A DNA stretch of 20,626 bases from Candidatus Mcinerneyibacteriota bacterium (GTDB lineage: Bacteria > Macinerneyibacteriota > Macinerneyibacteria > Macinerneyibacteriales > DSCS01), in the NCBI GenBank assembly GCA_016937175.1, contig JAFGWL010000049.1, positions 1 to 20,626 on the forward strand, in the 5' to 3' direction. A program made the translations under genes and the position numbers. Of this stretch, positions 1 through 7,956 are shown piece after piece. Positions within the stretch are counted from its first letter, which is position 1; every line of letters starts with the position of its first letter. The notes beneath the pieces were generated by a model, which did not search any database, was not told where the DNA came from, and was given only the letters and a program-made list of their open reading frames with translations.

Positions 1-8
1 CGCGACCC

Positions 9-1301
9 CTATAACCCTAATCGGGTATAGATCTTGTCCACGTTGCGGAGGTGGTAGTTGTAGTCGAAGGCTTTTTCGATCTCTTCTTTCGTAAAATGGG
101 CCATGAACTCCTCATCGCTCAGCAGGACATCCTGAAAGGCTTTCCCTTCTTCCCAGACTTTCATGGCATTACGCTGCACCAGGGCATAGGCCTCTTCACG
201 GGTGACCCCCTTCTGTGTCAGCTGCAGGAGGAAATACTGGGAAAAGACCAGGCCGCGCATCTTTTCAAGGTTTTTCATCATATTGTCGGGGTAGACAGCC
301 ATATTGGCGATGACCCAGGTCATCTTGTCCAGGATATAGTCCAGGGCGATGGTAGAATCGGGAAGAATCACCCGCTCTACAGAGGAGTGGGAGATATCAC
401 GCTCGTGCCAGAGAGCCACATTTTCCATGGCCGCCAGTGAATTGGAACGGATAAGACGGGCCAGTCCGCATACACGCTCCCCGATAATGGGGTTTCTCTT
501 GTGGGGCATGGCCGAAGAGCCTTTCTGCCCCTTCTTGAAAGGTTCTTCCACTTCCAGGACTTCTGTCTTCTGGAGAGCCCGGAGTTCTGTTGCCATCTTT
601 TCCAGAGTAGAGGCAATGACAGCTAATGTCGTCATAAAGAAGGCGTACCGGTCTCTCTGGACCACCTGATTAGAGACCGGGGCGGGCGTCAACCCGAGCT
701 TTTCACACACCATCTCCTCGATCTCTGGGTCGATGTTGGCAAAAGTCCCCACAGCGCCGGATATCTTTCCTACAGAGACATCCTCCACAGCATGCTCGAG
801 CCTTTTCAGGTTGCGCTTCATCTCTTCATACCAGATGGCAAGCTTCAGCCCGAAGGTGATGGGCTCAGCATGTATCCCGTGAGAACGTCCGATCTCAAGA
901 GTATATTTATGCTCCTGAGCTCTTTCCCCCAGGGCTTCGATGAGCCGTTTCACTTCGTGGATCAGGAGATGCCCGGCCTCTTTCATGAGAAGGCCATTGG
1001 CTGTATCCAGCATATCCGAGGAAGTCATCCCCCAATGGATATACCGGCTGTCGGGCCCGACAAATTCTGCAACTGACGTCAGGAAGGCGATGACATCGTG
1101 ATGGGTGACCTCTTCGATCTCACGGACCCGCTCGATATTGAAATCGGCCTTTTGCAGAATCGTTTTCAGGCTGCTGTCCGGAATGACGCCTTTCTTGTTC
1201 CAGGCTTCACAGACAGCCAGCTCCACGTCAAGCCATTTTTGCAGTTTGTTTTCTTCGGTCCATACAGCCCCCATCTTCTCACGGGTATAACGCTCGATCA
1301 T
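9..1301 (-). CDS. purB: Adenylosuccinate lyase
   Basis: This cytosolic enzyme of purine synthesis releases fumarate from SAICAR to give AICAR, and from adenylosuccinate to give AMP. The 430-residue length is normal for the compact bacterial type. Family landmarks are all visible: THHD near residues 66-69, TSSD at 93-96, HGIHAEP at 141-147 (catalytic histidine region) and the fumarate-lyase signature GSSAMPHKRNP at 261-271, with its flexible catalytic-serine loop. The ATG at 1301 is preceded by GGGAGG four bases upstream, which fixes the start. TAG ends it at position 9. It has its own promoter directly behind the terminator of the efflux operon, so it is an independent unit with no evident functional tie to the upstream genes. 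No key residue is missing. Confidence 0.97.
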   Translation of the reverse strand: MIERYTREKMGAVWTEENKLQKWLDVELAVCEAWNKKGVIPDSSLKTILQKADFNIERVREIEEVTHHDVIAFLTSVAEFVGPDSRYIHWGMTSSDMLDTANGLLMKEAGHLLIHEVKRLIEALGERAQEHKYTLEIGRSHGIHAEPITFGLKLAIWYEEMKRNLKRLEHAVEDVSVGKISGAVGTFANIDPEIEEMVCEKLGLTPAPVSNQVVQRDRYAFFMTTLAVIASTLEKMATELRALQKTEVLEVEEPFKKGQKGSSAMPHKRNPIIGERVCGLARLIRSNSLAAMENVALWHERDISHSSVERVILPDSTIALDYILDKMTWVIANMAVYPDNMMKNLEKMRGLVFSQYFLLQLTQKGVTREEAYALVQRNAMKVWEEGKAFQDVLLSDEEFMAHFTKEEIEKAFDYNYHLRNVDKIYTRLGL

Positions 1302-1329
1302 AATGCCTCCCTTTTTGACTTACGGCTTG

Positions 1330-1358
1330 AGTATAGAAGAAAAAATATGCGATTTCAA
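1330..1358 (-). promoter_or_regulatory. Sigma70-type promoter of purB
   Basis: On the minus strand TTGAAA (1353-1358) and TATACT (1330-1335) are separated by exactly 17 bases, close to the housekeeping consensus. The predicted start of transcription lies near 1323, giving a leader of about 20 bases that holds the GGGAGG ribosome site. The -35 box lies only four bases past the U-tract of the upstream terminator. No operator or purine riboswitch fits in so short a leader. Confidence 0.75.
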
Positions 1359-1362
1359 TTTT

Positions 1363-1400
1363 AAAAAAAAGCGGCCCCGGAGAGTCTTCCGAAGCCGCTT
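1363..1400 (-). terminator. Rho-independent terminator after the RND gene
   Basis: Read on the minus strand, AAGCGGC pairs with GCCGCTT (outer 7 bp), an inner CGGA/TCCG helix follows, and the hairpin is followed by eight T residues (A run at 1363-1370). It starts 26 bases after the RND stop codon and closes the tetR-tolC-RND operon. Confidence 0.9.
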
Positions 1401-1426
1401 GTGCAGCTGAAGGAACAGGGAGGTTC

Positions 1427-4400
1427 CTATTCTGTTTCCCTCTTTCTGTCGAATCCGAAGACTTTACGGATATCCAGGTTGATCATATAGAGGGAAGGGA
1501 TCATAAACAGAGTCAGTAGGCTGGCCAGGAGCAGTCCGTAAGCCAAAGCCATGACCACCGGGACGATGACCTTGGCATCTCCGCCGATGCCATAAACCGT
1601 CGGCAACAGCCCTGCCACAGTGGTCACCGTGGTCAGAATGACCGGACGAAGACGTTGTTTTGCTCCCCGTGCGATATTAGCCATCTGATGACGGCGGTCC
1701 TTGGCAGGATGCTCCTTAAAGACACTGTTGATAAAGTCTATCATCACCACGCTGTCGTTCACAGCCACTCCCATGAGCCCGATCATTCCGATGATCCCCA
1801 TAAAGGAAAGAGGGACCCCGTGAAGCCTGAAGGCCAGAAGCGAGCCCAACAAGCCGAAGGGAATGGTCATCATGATGATAATAGGCTGGGAAAGAGACTT
1901 AAAGAGGAGGATCATGATGAAATAGATGAAGAATACCGCCATGATAAATGCGAAGACCACTCCGCCCATGGTCTCTTTGGTCTGTTCAGCTTCCCCGCCG
2001 AGTTTGAGATAGGCCTGGTCATAATCTTTGACCCGTGGCATAAACTCTTCTACCAGCATGGCGTTGACCTTGGCTGAAGTGGTTACATCAGGATCCACAT
2101 CCGCGGTCACACTGACGACTCTTTCCCCCATATGATGCCTGATCTGAGAGACACCCGCTGCTGTACGCAGGGAGGCCACTTGATTTAAGCGTATCAAACG
2201 CCCCTGATTGTTGGGGACCATGAGATTCAGAAGAAACTCTCTGCTGTCTTTGGCTCCGTTCCCGGCCTTGACGACGAAATCGAGTTTCTGGCGGGTGGTC
2301 TGGATGCTCGTAGCCACCACACCGTTATAGGCAGTCCTGACCGTCCTGGTTATATCGCTCACCGAGAGCCCCAGGGAGGCCAGTTTAGCATAATCCAGTT
2401 CTATCCTGAGCTCCATCTTCCCTTCATCGTAATCGTCATCGATATCGGTCACCCCTGGAATCGTCTTGAGGTAACTCTTCAGCTCTTCGGTTATGGCCAG
2501 AGAGTCCCTCAGGTCCACGGCGATGACTTTCACGTCCACGGCAGCACCCCCGCGCGGCCCTCCGCCTGAGACTCCGGCCCAGACTTGTTTGATACCTTTC
2601 AGCTTTTTCGGATTGATCTCTTCTCTGAGATCTTTCAATATGGCCCGGGCATCTCTTTTTCGCTGCTCTTTGGGAACCAAATTGATGGTAAAGTAGGCTC
2701 TCTTGTTTCCGGAGCTTCCCGTGCTTCCTGTCTGTGTCTGCAGGGCTTCCAGCTCCTCGGGCTTGACTTTTTGAAGGATGATCTCCTCAATGGCAGCGGC
2801 CCTCTTTTCCATCTCATCCAGGCTGATCCCCTCTTCGGGAGCCTCTACCGTGAGCCTTATCCGGTCTGCGGAGTTATCATACATCAGGACAAAGTTTCTG
2901 ATGGTCGGCTGGGAGACCCAGAGTATGGCAGCTCCCATGAGGATGACAACCAGAAGCAGAAGATAACGCAAACGCAGCACTTTATTGAGCAACCGCTCAT
3001 ACCCGTCCCGTAAAGGCTGGAACCAGTGAGCCTTTTTGCGGGCTTTAGCCGGACGGACATGGGCCAGGTGGTTAGGAAGGATTACAAATGCTTCAAAGAG
3101 GGAAAAGAGAAGCATGGCCGAGATCACCACAGGGAAAAAGGAGATAAATTTTCCCATCATCCCCCCGATAGTATAGAGAGGCATGAAGGCAGCGATGGTA
3201 CTTACAATGGTCACGGTGACTGCCGGCATGACTCTCATGGTCCCCTTGACGGCAGCGTCCACCGAAGGCATCCCTTTTCTTTTATTTTCAAAGATGACAT
3301 CGGCCACGACTATCCCGTCATCCACAAGCATTCCGATCACCGTGATTATCGCCCCCAGGGTGATGACATTCAGCGTCTGGTCGATGGAATACATGTAGAT
3401 CATAGTAAGAAAAAGGGATATGGGGATGCCGAAAGCCGTCCAGAAAGATGTCCGGACATCCAGGAAGAAAAGAAGGATGACGATGACAAGGATAAATCCG
3501 ATAATGGCATTGGACTGTACCACACTCAATAGAGATGAGACATTGCGGGAGCGGTCTCCGATGACAGTGATCTCCATGTTTTCCGGGACCTGGGCTTGAA
3601 AATCCTTTAAAAAGGCCCTGATATTTTTATTGGTCCGCATGATATCGGCATTTTCCTTCTTTTTGATGTCAATATCGACGCCGTTCTGCCCGTTGACCCG
3701 GAAACGGATATTCTCCTCTTCAAAATCATCCACCACCTGGGCGATATCCTTCACACGGACACGCTTTTCCCCGAAGTTGGAGCGGACTATTACTTCTCCC
3801 ACCTGCATGGGGTCATGGAAGATCCCGTCCGTGACCACAAGATGCTCTCCCTGTTCCAGGTCGATGCTTCCTCCCGTGGAACGGGTGTTTCTGGCATTGA
3901 TAGCACTGACGATATTGTTGAGTGAGACATAGTACTCTTCCATCTTATTGGGATTTACGACGATATGGATCTCACGCTCCCTGTACCCGTCGATCTCGAT
4001 CTCCCCCACACCTTCCACCTTTTTCAGCTCGTCTTTGAGCCGGTCTGTGAAATAAAAAAGCTCGCGGGGTTCCACTGTGTAGCCTTTTTTGGCTGTAACA
4101 CTGATACTGAAGACTGTAAACATCGTGGGGCTGAAATCAATGACGTTGATCTCATCCACTTCGGAAGGCAGGCCGGAGATGTTGGATATGGAGATCCGGC
4201 GGAAGATCTCATCCTTTACCGCCTGGGGATCCTTCAGTCCTTCATCGAGGTTCACGGTGATACTGGCTCCGTTTTCAAAAGCCACGGAGTTAAACTCATC
4301 TATCCCGCTGATGTTTTCCAGCTCCTCTTCCACGGGGATGACGACATTCATCTCCACGTCTTCGGGGCTGGCTCCGGGGTAGGCGATATGAACCATCATA

Positions 4401-4534
4401 AAGTGGGACTCCACATTGGGCATATGATCCTGTTTCACGCGCAGGAGGCTGAAGACTCCTCCAAGTACGATGAGGATCACCAGAATATTGACGACAAGTT
4501 TATTTTCTGCGAAATAACGGATAAATTTTTCCAT
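1427..4534 (-). CDS. RND-family efflux permease (AcrB/MMPL-like inner-membrane pump)
   Basis: A 1035-residue inner-membrane transporter of the resistance-nodulation-division superfamily, which uses the proton gradient to export drugs, metals or lipophilic compounds. It shows the duplicated plan: one membrane helix near the N terminus, a large periplasmic loop (about 35-340), six helices, a second loop, six helices. The helix-4 proton-relay motif GMLVDDGIVVAD carries the paired aspartates (405/406 from this start). Helix 10 reads GVAVNDSVVMIDF, with Asn near the place of the AcrB lysine, as in many non-AcrB RND families. Substrate cannot be told. A GTG at 4540 is also in frame, but the GGGGGAG ribosome site is 5 bases before ATG 4534 and abuts the GTG, so ATG is preferred. 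The TolC-like gene ends 15 bases upstream. No adaptor (MFP/HlyD) gene is present. Confidence 0.93.
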   Translation of the reverse strand: MEKFIRYFAENKLVVNILVILIVLGGVFSLLRVKQDHMPNVESHFMMVHIAYPGASPEDVEMNVVIPVEEELENISGIDEFNSVAFENGASITVNLDEGLKDPQAVKDEIFRRISISNISGLPSEVDEINVIDFSPTMFTVFSISVTAKKGYTVEPRELFYFTDRLKDELKKVEGVGEIEIDGYREREIHIVVNPNKMEEYYVSLNNIVSAINARNTRSTGGSIDLEQGEHLVVTDGIFHDPMQVGEVIVRSNFGEKRVRVKDIAQVVDDFEEENIRFRVNGQNGVDIDIKKKENADIMRTNKNIRAFLKDFQAQVPENMEITVIGDRSRNVSSLLSVVQSNAIIGFILVIVILLFFLDVRTSFWTAFGIPISLFLTMIYMYSIDQTLNVITLGAIITVIGMLVDDGIVVADVIFENKRKGMPSVDAAVKGTMRVMPAVTVTIVSTIAAFMPLYTIGGMMGKFISFFPVVISAMLLFSLFEAFVILPNHLAHVRPAKARKKAHWFQPLRDGYERLLNKVLRLRYLLLLVVILMGAAILWVSQPTIRNFVLMYDNSADRIRLTVEAPEEGISLDEMEKRAAAIEEIILQKVKPEELEALQTQTGSTGSSGNKRAYFTINLVPKEQRKRDARAILKDLREEINPKKLKGIKQVWAGVSGGGPRGGAAVDVKVIAVDLRDSLAITEELKSYLKTIPGVTDIDDDYDEGKMELRIELDYAKLASLGLSVSDITRTVRTAYNGVVATSIQTTRQKLDFVVKAGNGAKDSREFLLNLMVPNNQGRLIRLNQVASLRTAAGVSQIRHHMGERVVSVTADVDPDVTTSAKVNAMLVEEFMPRVKDYDQAYLKLGGEAEQTKETMGGVVFAFIMAVFFIYFIMILLFKSLSQPIIIMMTIPFGLLGSLLAFRLHGVPLSFMGIIGMIGLMGVAVNDSVVMIDFINSVFKEHPAKDRRHQMANIARGAKQRLRPVILTTVTTVAGLLPTVYGIGGDAKVIVPVVMALAYGLLLASLLTLFMIPSLYMINLDIRKVFGFDRKRETE

Positions 4535-4549
4535 ACTCACTCCCCCTGC

Positions 4550-5947
4550 TTACCGGTTTTGCTCTGTGATGTACCGGTAGTCCAAATAACTCTCTATAAG
4601 GCTGTATTTTAAGCTGTTGATCTGAATAAGCTCTCCGGTGATCTGATTATCAGTCTGGATCAGACTGTTTAGTTCCAGTCGGGCTTGGTTGTATTTGATC
4701 TCCTGCGCTTCATATTGTTTTCTTAAAGTCTCCAGGTTCTCCATCCTCAAGTCGAGAAGTTCTTTGCTTCCGCCCAGAGAAGCGATAAGGCGGCCTGTCA
4801 TCTTTTCGTAATTCATGGCAGAACGTTCGATCTCCAGGCCCAGGGACTCATATTCCAGCTTTGAGACAGAGACCCCTGCTTTAGATGCCCTGTTTCCCAG
4901 GGGCATGCGGAACGTCAGGCTGAGCCTGTAATCGGCATCCCCGATCCTGTAGGAATCAGAAAATTCTTCAGCCTGGGTCTTGAAGGTCAGGCCGGCAGAG
5001 AGATTGAGCTCCGGTTTTGTCTTCTCTTTGCTCAATGTGATGTCAAGTCCGGCTTGTTCCAATGTCGTCGAAAGGATATGGTAGGCCCGTGTCTCCTCAA
5101 AAGGCCTACGTGAGAAATCACTTTGTGAAGCATGCCGCCACATGGCCTCGTAAAGGGCCAGGTCGGGAGATTTACCAGTAAGGTCTATATAGGGAGCCAA
5201 CTCCTTTTTGAGTAGTGCTACACTCTTCTGTGTCTCGACCAGGCTTTCGCGATAGGTCAGGACCGTGGAATGGCTCTGATGGACGTCATCAGCATCAGCC
5301 AGATTGTTCCTGAACCGCCTCATGATCTCCTCTTCCATGCGAAGGGCATTCTCGATACGTTTTTCCAGAAGGCCCAAGGCTGTCTCCAGGGAGGCCCATT
5401 GATAGTAGAATTTGGTAAAGTCATTTCGCAATGCCGCCATGTCTTCAGCAGTCTGCAGTTTCCGGATCTGAAGATCTAACTTGCTTTTGAGGTAGGGGAT
5501 CTTGTTAAGAGTCCCTAAATAATTTTTCAATAAAGGCTGTGTAACATCAAGGGTCAGCGCCGGGGAGAAGCGTTCCGTGGTATTACCGGCTGTATCGGTT
5601 CCTGTAAAATCATATTCCATCCCTGCTGTGAGAGAGGCTCCGGTAGAGGCAAGAGTCTTTTCTATGCGCGTATAGAGGGAGAGGCCGTTGGCATAATCAT
5701 AGCCACTGTATCCCTTCGTCCCGGAATAAGCAGCTCCTGCGCTCAGGGTGAGATCTTTGTAGGAATCGGTGATGACTGTATTGAGAGAGGCCTTCTCTTC
5801 TGCTATCAAACTCTGCCGGATCTCAGGAAGTTTCCCGGTTATTTCCTCTAAATAAGTATCCAGGCTCAGGACCTCTTCACTGAAAGAGGGTACTGTAAGA
5901 GCCGATATAAAAACGGCCAGTAAAAAATACATTTTCAAAAGCTTCAT
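4550..5947 (-). CDS. TolC-family outer-membrane efflux protein
   Basis: A 465-residue outer-membrane factor expected to form a trimeric beta-barrel plus periplasmic alpha-tunnel that carries RND substrates out of the cell. Residues 1-23 form a signal peptide (basic MKLLK, hydrophobic core, then SFSEE). The rest alternates long amphipathic helices rich in Glu/Lys/Leu with short beta segments ending in aromatic residues, the two-repeat pattern of the OEP family. The C-terminal part (roughly 395-450, QYEAQEIKYNQARLELNSL) is the typical last coiled-coil hairpin. Its ATG overlaps the tetR stop codon in an ATGA arrangement, which indicates translational coupling. The RND pump follows 15 bases after its stop. 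Identity within the family is clear, but the exported substrate is unknown. Confidence 0.92.
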   Translation of the reverse strand: MKLLKMYFLLAVFISALTVPSFSEEVLSLDTYLEEITGKLPEIRQSLIAEEKASLNTVITDSYKDLTLSAGAAYSGTKGYSGYDYANGLSLYTRIEKTLASTGASLTAGMEYDFTGTDTAGNTTERFSPALTLDVTQPLLKNYLGTLNKIPYLKSKLDLQIRKLQTAEDMAALRNDFTKFYYQWASLETALGLLEKRIENALRMEEEIMRRFRNNLADADDVHQSHSTVLTYRESLVETQKSVALLKKELAPYIDLTGKSPDLALYEAMWRHASQSDFSRRPFEETRAYHILSTTLEQAGLDITLSKEKTKPELNLSAGLTFKTQAEEFSDSYRIGDADYRLSLTFRMPLGNRASKAGVSVSKLEYESLGLEIERSAMNYEKMTGRLIASLGGSKELLDLRMENLETLRKQYEAQEIKYNQARLELNSLIQTDNQITGELIQINSLKYSLIESYLDYRYITEQNR

Positions 5948-6546
5948 TCCCTGTCCTTCCTTTCTTTGGCTGCTTTGACCAAAATATAAAACTCATCCCG
6001 GAATCCTTCCTTGATCTTCCGATCGCTCATATCGAGTACATCCTGCCACATCTCCTTCATCGAGGTGTAGAGCATCATAGGGGCCAGATGGAAAAAGACA
6101 AAACGGAACATGAACTGTTCCGGGACGATGGACTCACTCGTCTCTTTACAGAACTCCGCCGTGGACTCCCGGGCCCATTTGCTCAGATAGGTGACAAAAC
6201 TTTCGCGGACATCACTCCGCTTGGGGATCTCGGCAAAGATGATCTTGAGATAAGGCTCCATCCGGCCGAACTTCTCCAGGAGAAACTCCCGCTGTTTATT
6301 ATGAAACTCAGGATCCTCTTTCGTGATCTTCTCCCTGGATTCCAGTCGTTTTTCAGTAAGATATTCGAAAAAGTGGGCAATGATCTCCTGAAGGAGCTCA
6401 TCCTTCTTTTTAAAATAGTGGTAGACAAGAGACTTTGTCACTCCGGCACGCGATGCGATCTCTGAAAGCGCCGTCCCGTCGAATCCTTTGGTTGAAAAGA
6501 GGTCCAGAGCGCTCTGCAAAATCTCTTTTCTCGTGTCGTGTTCCAT
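5944..6546 (-). CDS. TetR/AcrR-family transcriptional repressor
   Basis: A 200-residue one-component regulator. The N-terminal TetR DNA-binding domain is plain: KEILQSALDLFSTKGFDGTA, then the helix-turn-helix at about 25-46 with AGVTKSLVYHYFKKKDELL. The C-terminal helical domain (about 60-200) is divergent, as usual for ligand-binding domains of this family. The reading frame opens at 6612, but that codon lies in the -35 box of the promoter; ATG 6546 has GGGGAGGG three bases upstream and starts exactly at the conserved domain. As first gene of tetR-tolC-RND it most likely represses its own operon through the GACCGGTC palindrome at the promoter and is released by a pump substrate. The inducer cannot be read from sequence. 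Confidence 0.92.
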   Translation of the reverse strand: MEHDTRKEILQSALDLFSTKGFDGTALSEIASRAGVTKSLVYHYFKKKDELLQEIIAHFFEYLTEKRLESREKITKEDPEFHNKQREFLLEKFGRMEPYLKIIFAEIPKRSDVRESFVTYLSKWARESTAEFCKETSESIVPEQFMFRFVFFHLAPMMLYTSMKEMWQDVLDMSDRKIKEGFRDEFYILVKAAKERKDRE

Positions 6547-6564
6547 ACACCCTCCCCGCCGGCT

Positions 6565-6584
6565 TTGACTTGCCGACCGGTCAA
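6565..6584 (-). promoter_or_regulatory. Candidate TetR operator
   Basis: An inverted repeat TTGAC-N10-GTCAA (6565-6569 with 6580-6584) contains the perfect 8-bp palindrome GACCGGTC (6575-6582). It touches the -10 box and covers the expected transcription start of the tetR operon, an ideal place for steric repression. TetR-family sites of the GACCGGTC type are well known. That the adjacent TetR protein binds here is inference. Confidence 0.65.
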
Positions 6585-6612
6585 TAATAGAGTATTCTCC
6601 GCGGGCTGTCAA
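6584..6612 (-). promoter_or_regulatory. Proximal promoter P1 of tetR-tolC-RND
   Basis: A perfect TTGACA -35 (6607-6612) and a TATTAT -10 (6584-6589) are spaced by 17 bases on the minus strand. Start of transcription should fall near 6577, inside the palindromic operator, about 30 bases before the tetR ATG. The near-consensus strength suits a promoter that is normally held down by a repressor. Confidence 0.8.
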
Positions 6613-6655
6613 TAAATATTTCGCTTCACGTAAAGTTATCGCTTCAACCCGTCTG

Positions 6656-6689
6656 ACTTTACCACGGAAATGTGGAGTGAATGTGGAGG
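6656..6689 (-). promoter_or_regulatory. Distal promoter P2 with 11-bp direct-repeat activator box
   Basis: Two direct repeats (plus-strand AAATGTGGAGT and GAATGTGGAGG, 6668-6689) are spaced by 11 bases. Six bases downstream on the minus strand lies TAAAGT (6656-6661) as a -10 hexamer. No consensus -35 exists; the repeats occupy that place, as in promoters activated by OmpR/PhoB-type response regulators. The same arrangement with only A/G differences in the repeats stands before the Spy-like gene (16175-16208). The transcript would run through P1 into tetR-tolC-RND with a leader of about 100 bases. The rest of the gap between the O-antigen gene and tetR (6613-6730) shows no gene and no convincing terminator. 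Confidence 0.6.
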
Positions 6690-6730
6690 AGGGAAACCTC
6701 TGTAAAAATATTTTATGATTACGGTCTCTT

Positions 6731-7903
6731 CTATGTCTCTCTTTTCTCCCTCTTGTAGATCACGATCTCAGCCAGGAAGAGACCCATGAAGAACCAGAAG
6801 TACATCATCTGGCGGATGATGTGAAAATTATTGGAAAAGAACGCCTGGACGAGGAAAGCGGCCAGCCCGCAGTAGAGGCCGAACCAGCGTCCCCGGTAAC
6901 CCGATGTCCTGGAAAAATAGTAACCAAGGAAAAGAAGGAGAAAGAGGGCCGCAGGAATCCCGTTCTCCGCTGCATACTGAAGAATGAAATTATGGGCGTC
7001 CATGGAGGGAAGATCCTCTCTGTAGCCAAAGGGGATGGGCCGCCTCCATTCATCATAATGGTAACGCATCTGGCGAAGCCCCACACCGGTGACAGGATAC
7101 TTGAGGGCTGTCTCGGAATAGGCTTGCCAGAGGCCCAGGCGGACGGCATTCCCCCGGCGGAGAAAGTAGGGACGGGCCACAAAGACAAGGGTCACAAAGA
7201 GAAGGATGAGGATGGAAAGGATAACAGCAAAACGCTTGAACCGGAAACCCTCTCTGCTCATGGAGACCATCATGACCACGCCCACGACGACTCCGAGCAT
7301 GGCTGCATCACTCTGGGAAAAGAAGACGGAAAGAATAAAAAAGACGATGAGCCCCCAGTCGATCCATGGAAGAAAAAGGGTCTTTTTCTCCTTTTTCAGA
7401 TAGAGGAGGATAAGAAGCCCGATGATAAGGACAGAAGCGTAGTTATTACAGATCCCCAGGGGTGTATCCAGCCGGGCCGCCCGGTCGGCAAAACCCAGAT
7501 ACCGCAGGTGCGGGATCATCCTCAGCCAGCCGAGGACAGAGGTCACAAAAAGCCCTCCGATGAAGAACTTCACCACCTGGCTCACCCTGATGAGATGTTT
7601 TTTCATAAGAAAGTAAGCGGTAAGAAAGATTAGAAAACTCCCCCAGTACTTTTCCGCTTCACTGAAAAAACGCCCCGTGTTGACAGCCTGAGTCAATCCC
7701 AGAAGAAGGGTCCCTCCCAGGACAAGAAAAAAGAGCCCGAAGAGAAGAGACGTCCTGTCCCATTCCAGCTTCCGGTCCCGGGCGATTCCGTAAATAAGAA
7801 GTATTAACAGCATAATGATCCCTGTATATCCCAAAGGAAGCTTGAGCATGCCGAAGATGAAAAACACGGCCAAAGCACTATATCGAAATATTTTGATCAG
7901 CAT
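6731..7903 (-). CDS. O-antigen polymerase/ligase family membrane protein (Wzy/WaaL-like)
   Basis: A 390-residue polytopic inner-membrane protein with about ten or eleven hydrophobic segments and one large periplasmic loop (about 255-320). That loop carries the family pattern: RLGLWQAYSETALKYPVTGVGL, then a Tyr/Arg-rich stretch, then MDAHNFILQYAAENGIP. These features match the O-antigen ligase/Wzy_C family (PF04932). The family includes Wzy polymerases, which join lipid-linked repeat units, and WaaL ligases, which move polymer to lipid A; sequence alone does not separate them. Beside a Wzx flippase and an initiating sugar-phosphate transferase, polymerase is the likelier role. It is the last gene of the polysaccharide operon, 53 bases after the sugar transferase, with GGAGG four bases before its ATG. 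Confidence 0.85.
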   Translation of the reverse strand: MLIKIFRYSALAVFFIFGMLKLPLGYTGIIMLLILLIYGIARDRKLEWDRTSLLFGLFFLVLGGTLLLGLTQAVNTGRFFSEAEKYWGSFLIFLTAYFLMKKHLIRVSQVVKFFIGGLFVTSVLGWLRMIPHLRYLGFADRAARLDTPLGICNNYASVLIIGLLILLYLKKEKKTLFLPWIDWGLIVFFILSVFFSQSDAAMLGVVVGVVMMVSMSREGFRFKRFAVILSILILLFVTLVFVARPYFLRRGNAVRLGLWQAYSETALKYPVTGVGLRQMRYHYDEWRRPIPFGYREDLPSMDAHNFILQYAAENGIPAALFLLLFLGYYFSRTSGYRGRWFGLYCGLAAFLVQAFFSNNFHIIRQMMYFWFFMGLFLAEIVIYKREKRET

Positions 7904-7921
7904 AAGACCTCCATTTTTCCA

Positions 7922-7949
7922 AGTATACCCGAAACTTCTTCAACTTCAA
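7922..7949 (-). promoter_or_regulatory. Possible internal promoter before the O-antigen gene
   Basis: TTGAAG (7944-7949) and TATACT (7922-7927) stand 16 bases apart on the minus strand, in the only sizeable gap of the polysaccharide operon. The -10 is good, the -35 moderate. It could give the polymerase gene extra or separate expression. Confidence 0.4.
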
Positions 7950-7956
7950 GCCCGCC

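Noticed and set aside
3965-4612. A 215-codon open frame on the plus strand opposite the RND N terminus
   Set aside because: It mirrors a conserved RND coding region and crosses the tolC-RND junction; no family features or start signals.
6547-6612. Longer N terminus for the TetR protein from 6612
   Set aside because: The extra codons cover the promoter and operator, lack a ribosome site and add 22 residues before the conserved domain.
6690-6730. Terminator after the O-antigen gene (GAGG/CCTC and an A/T-rich stretch)
   Set aside because: The possible stem is four or five base pairs with no T-tract in the right place; read-through into the efflux operon cannot be excluded.
6821-7633. A 270-codon open frame on the plus strand opposite the O-antigen gene
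   Set aside because: Its product is a Lys/Asp/His/Pro-rich string without domains, it has no convincing ribosome site, and the minus-strand frame encodes a clear membrane protein with family motifs.
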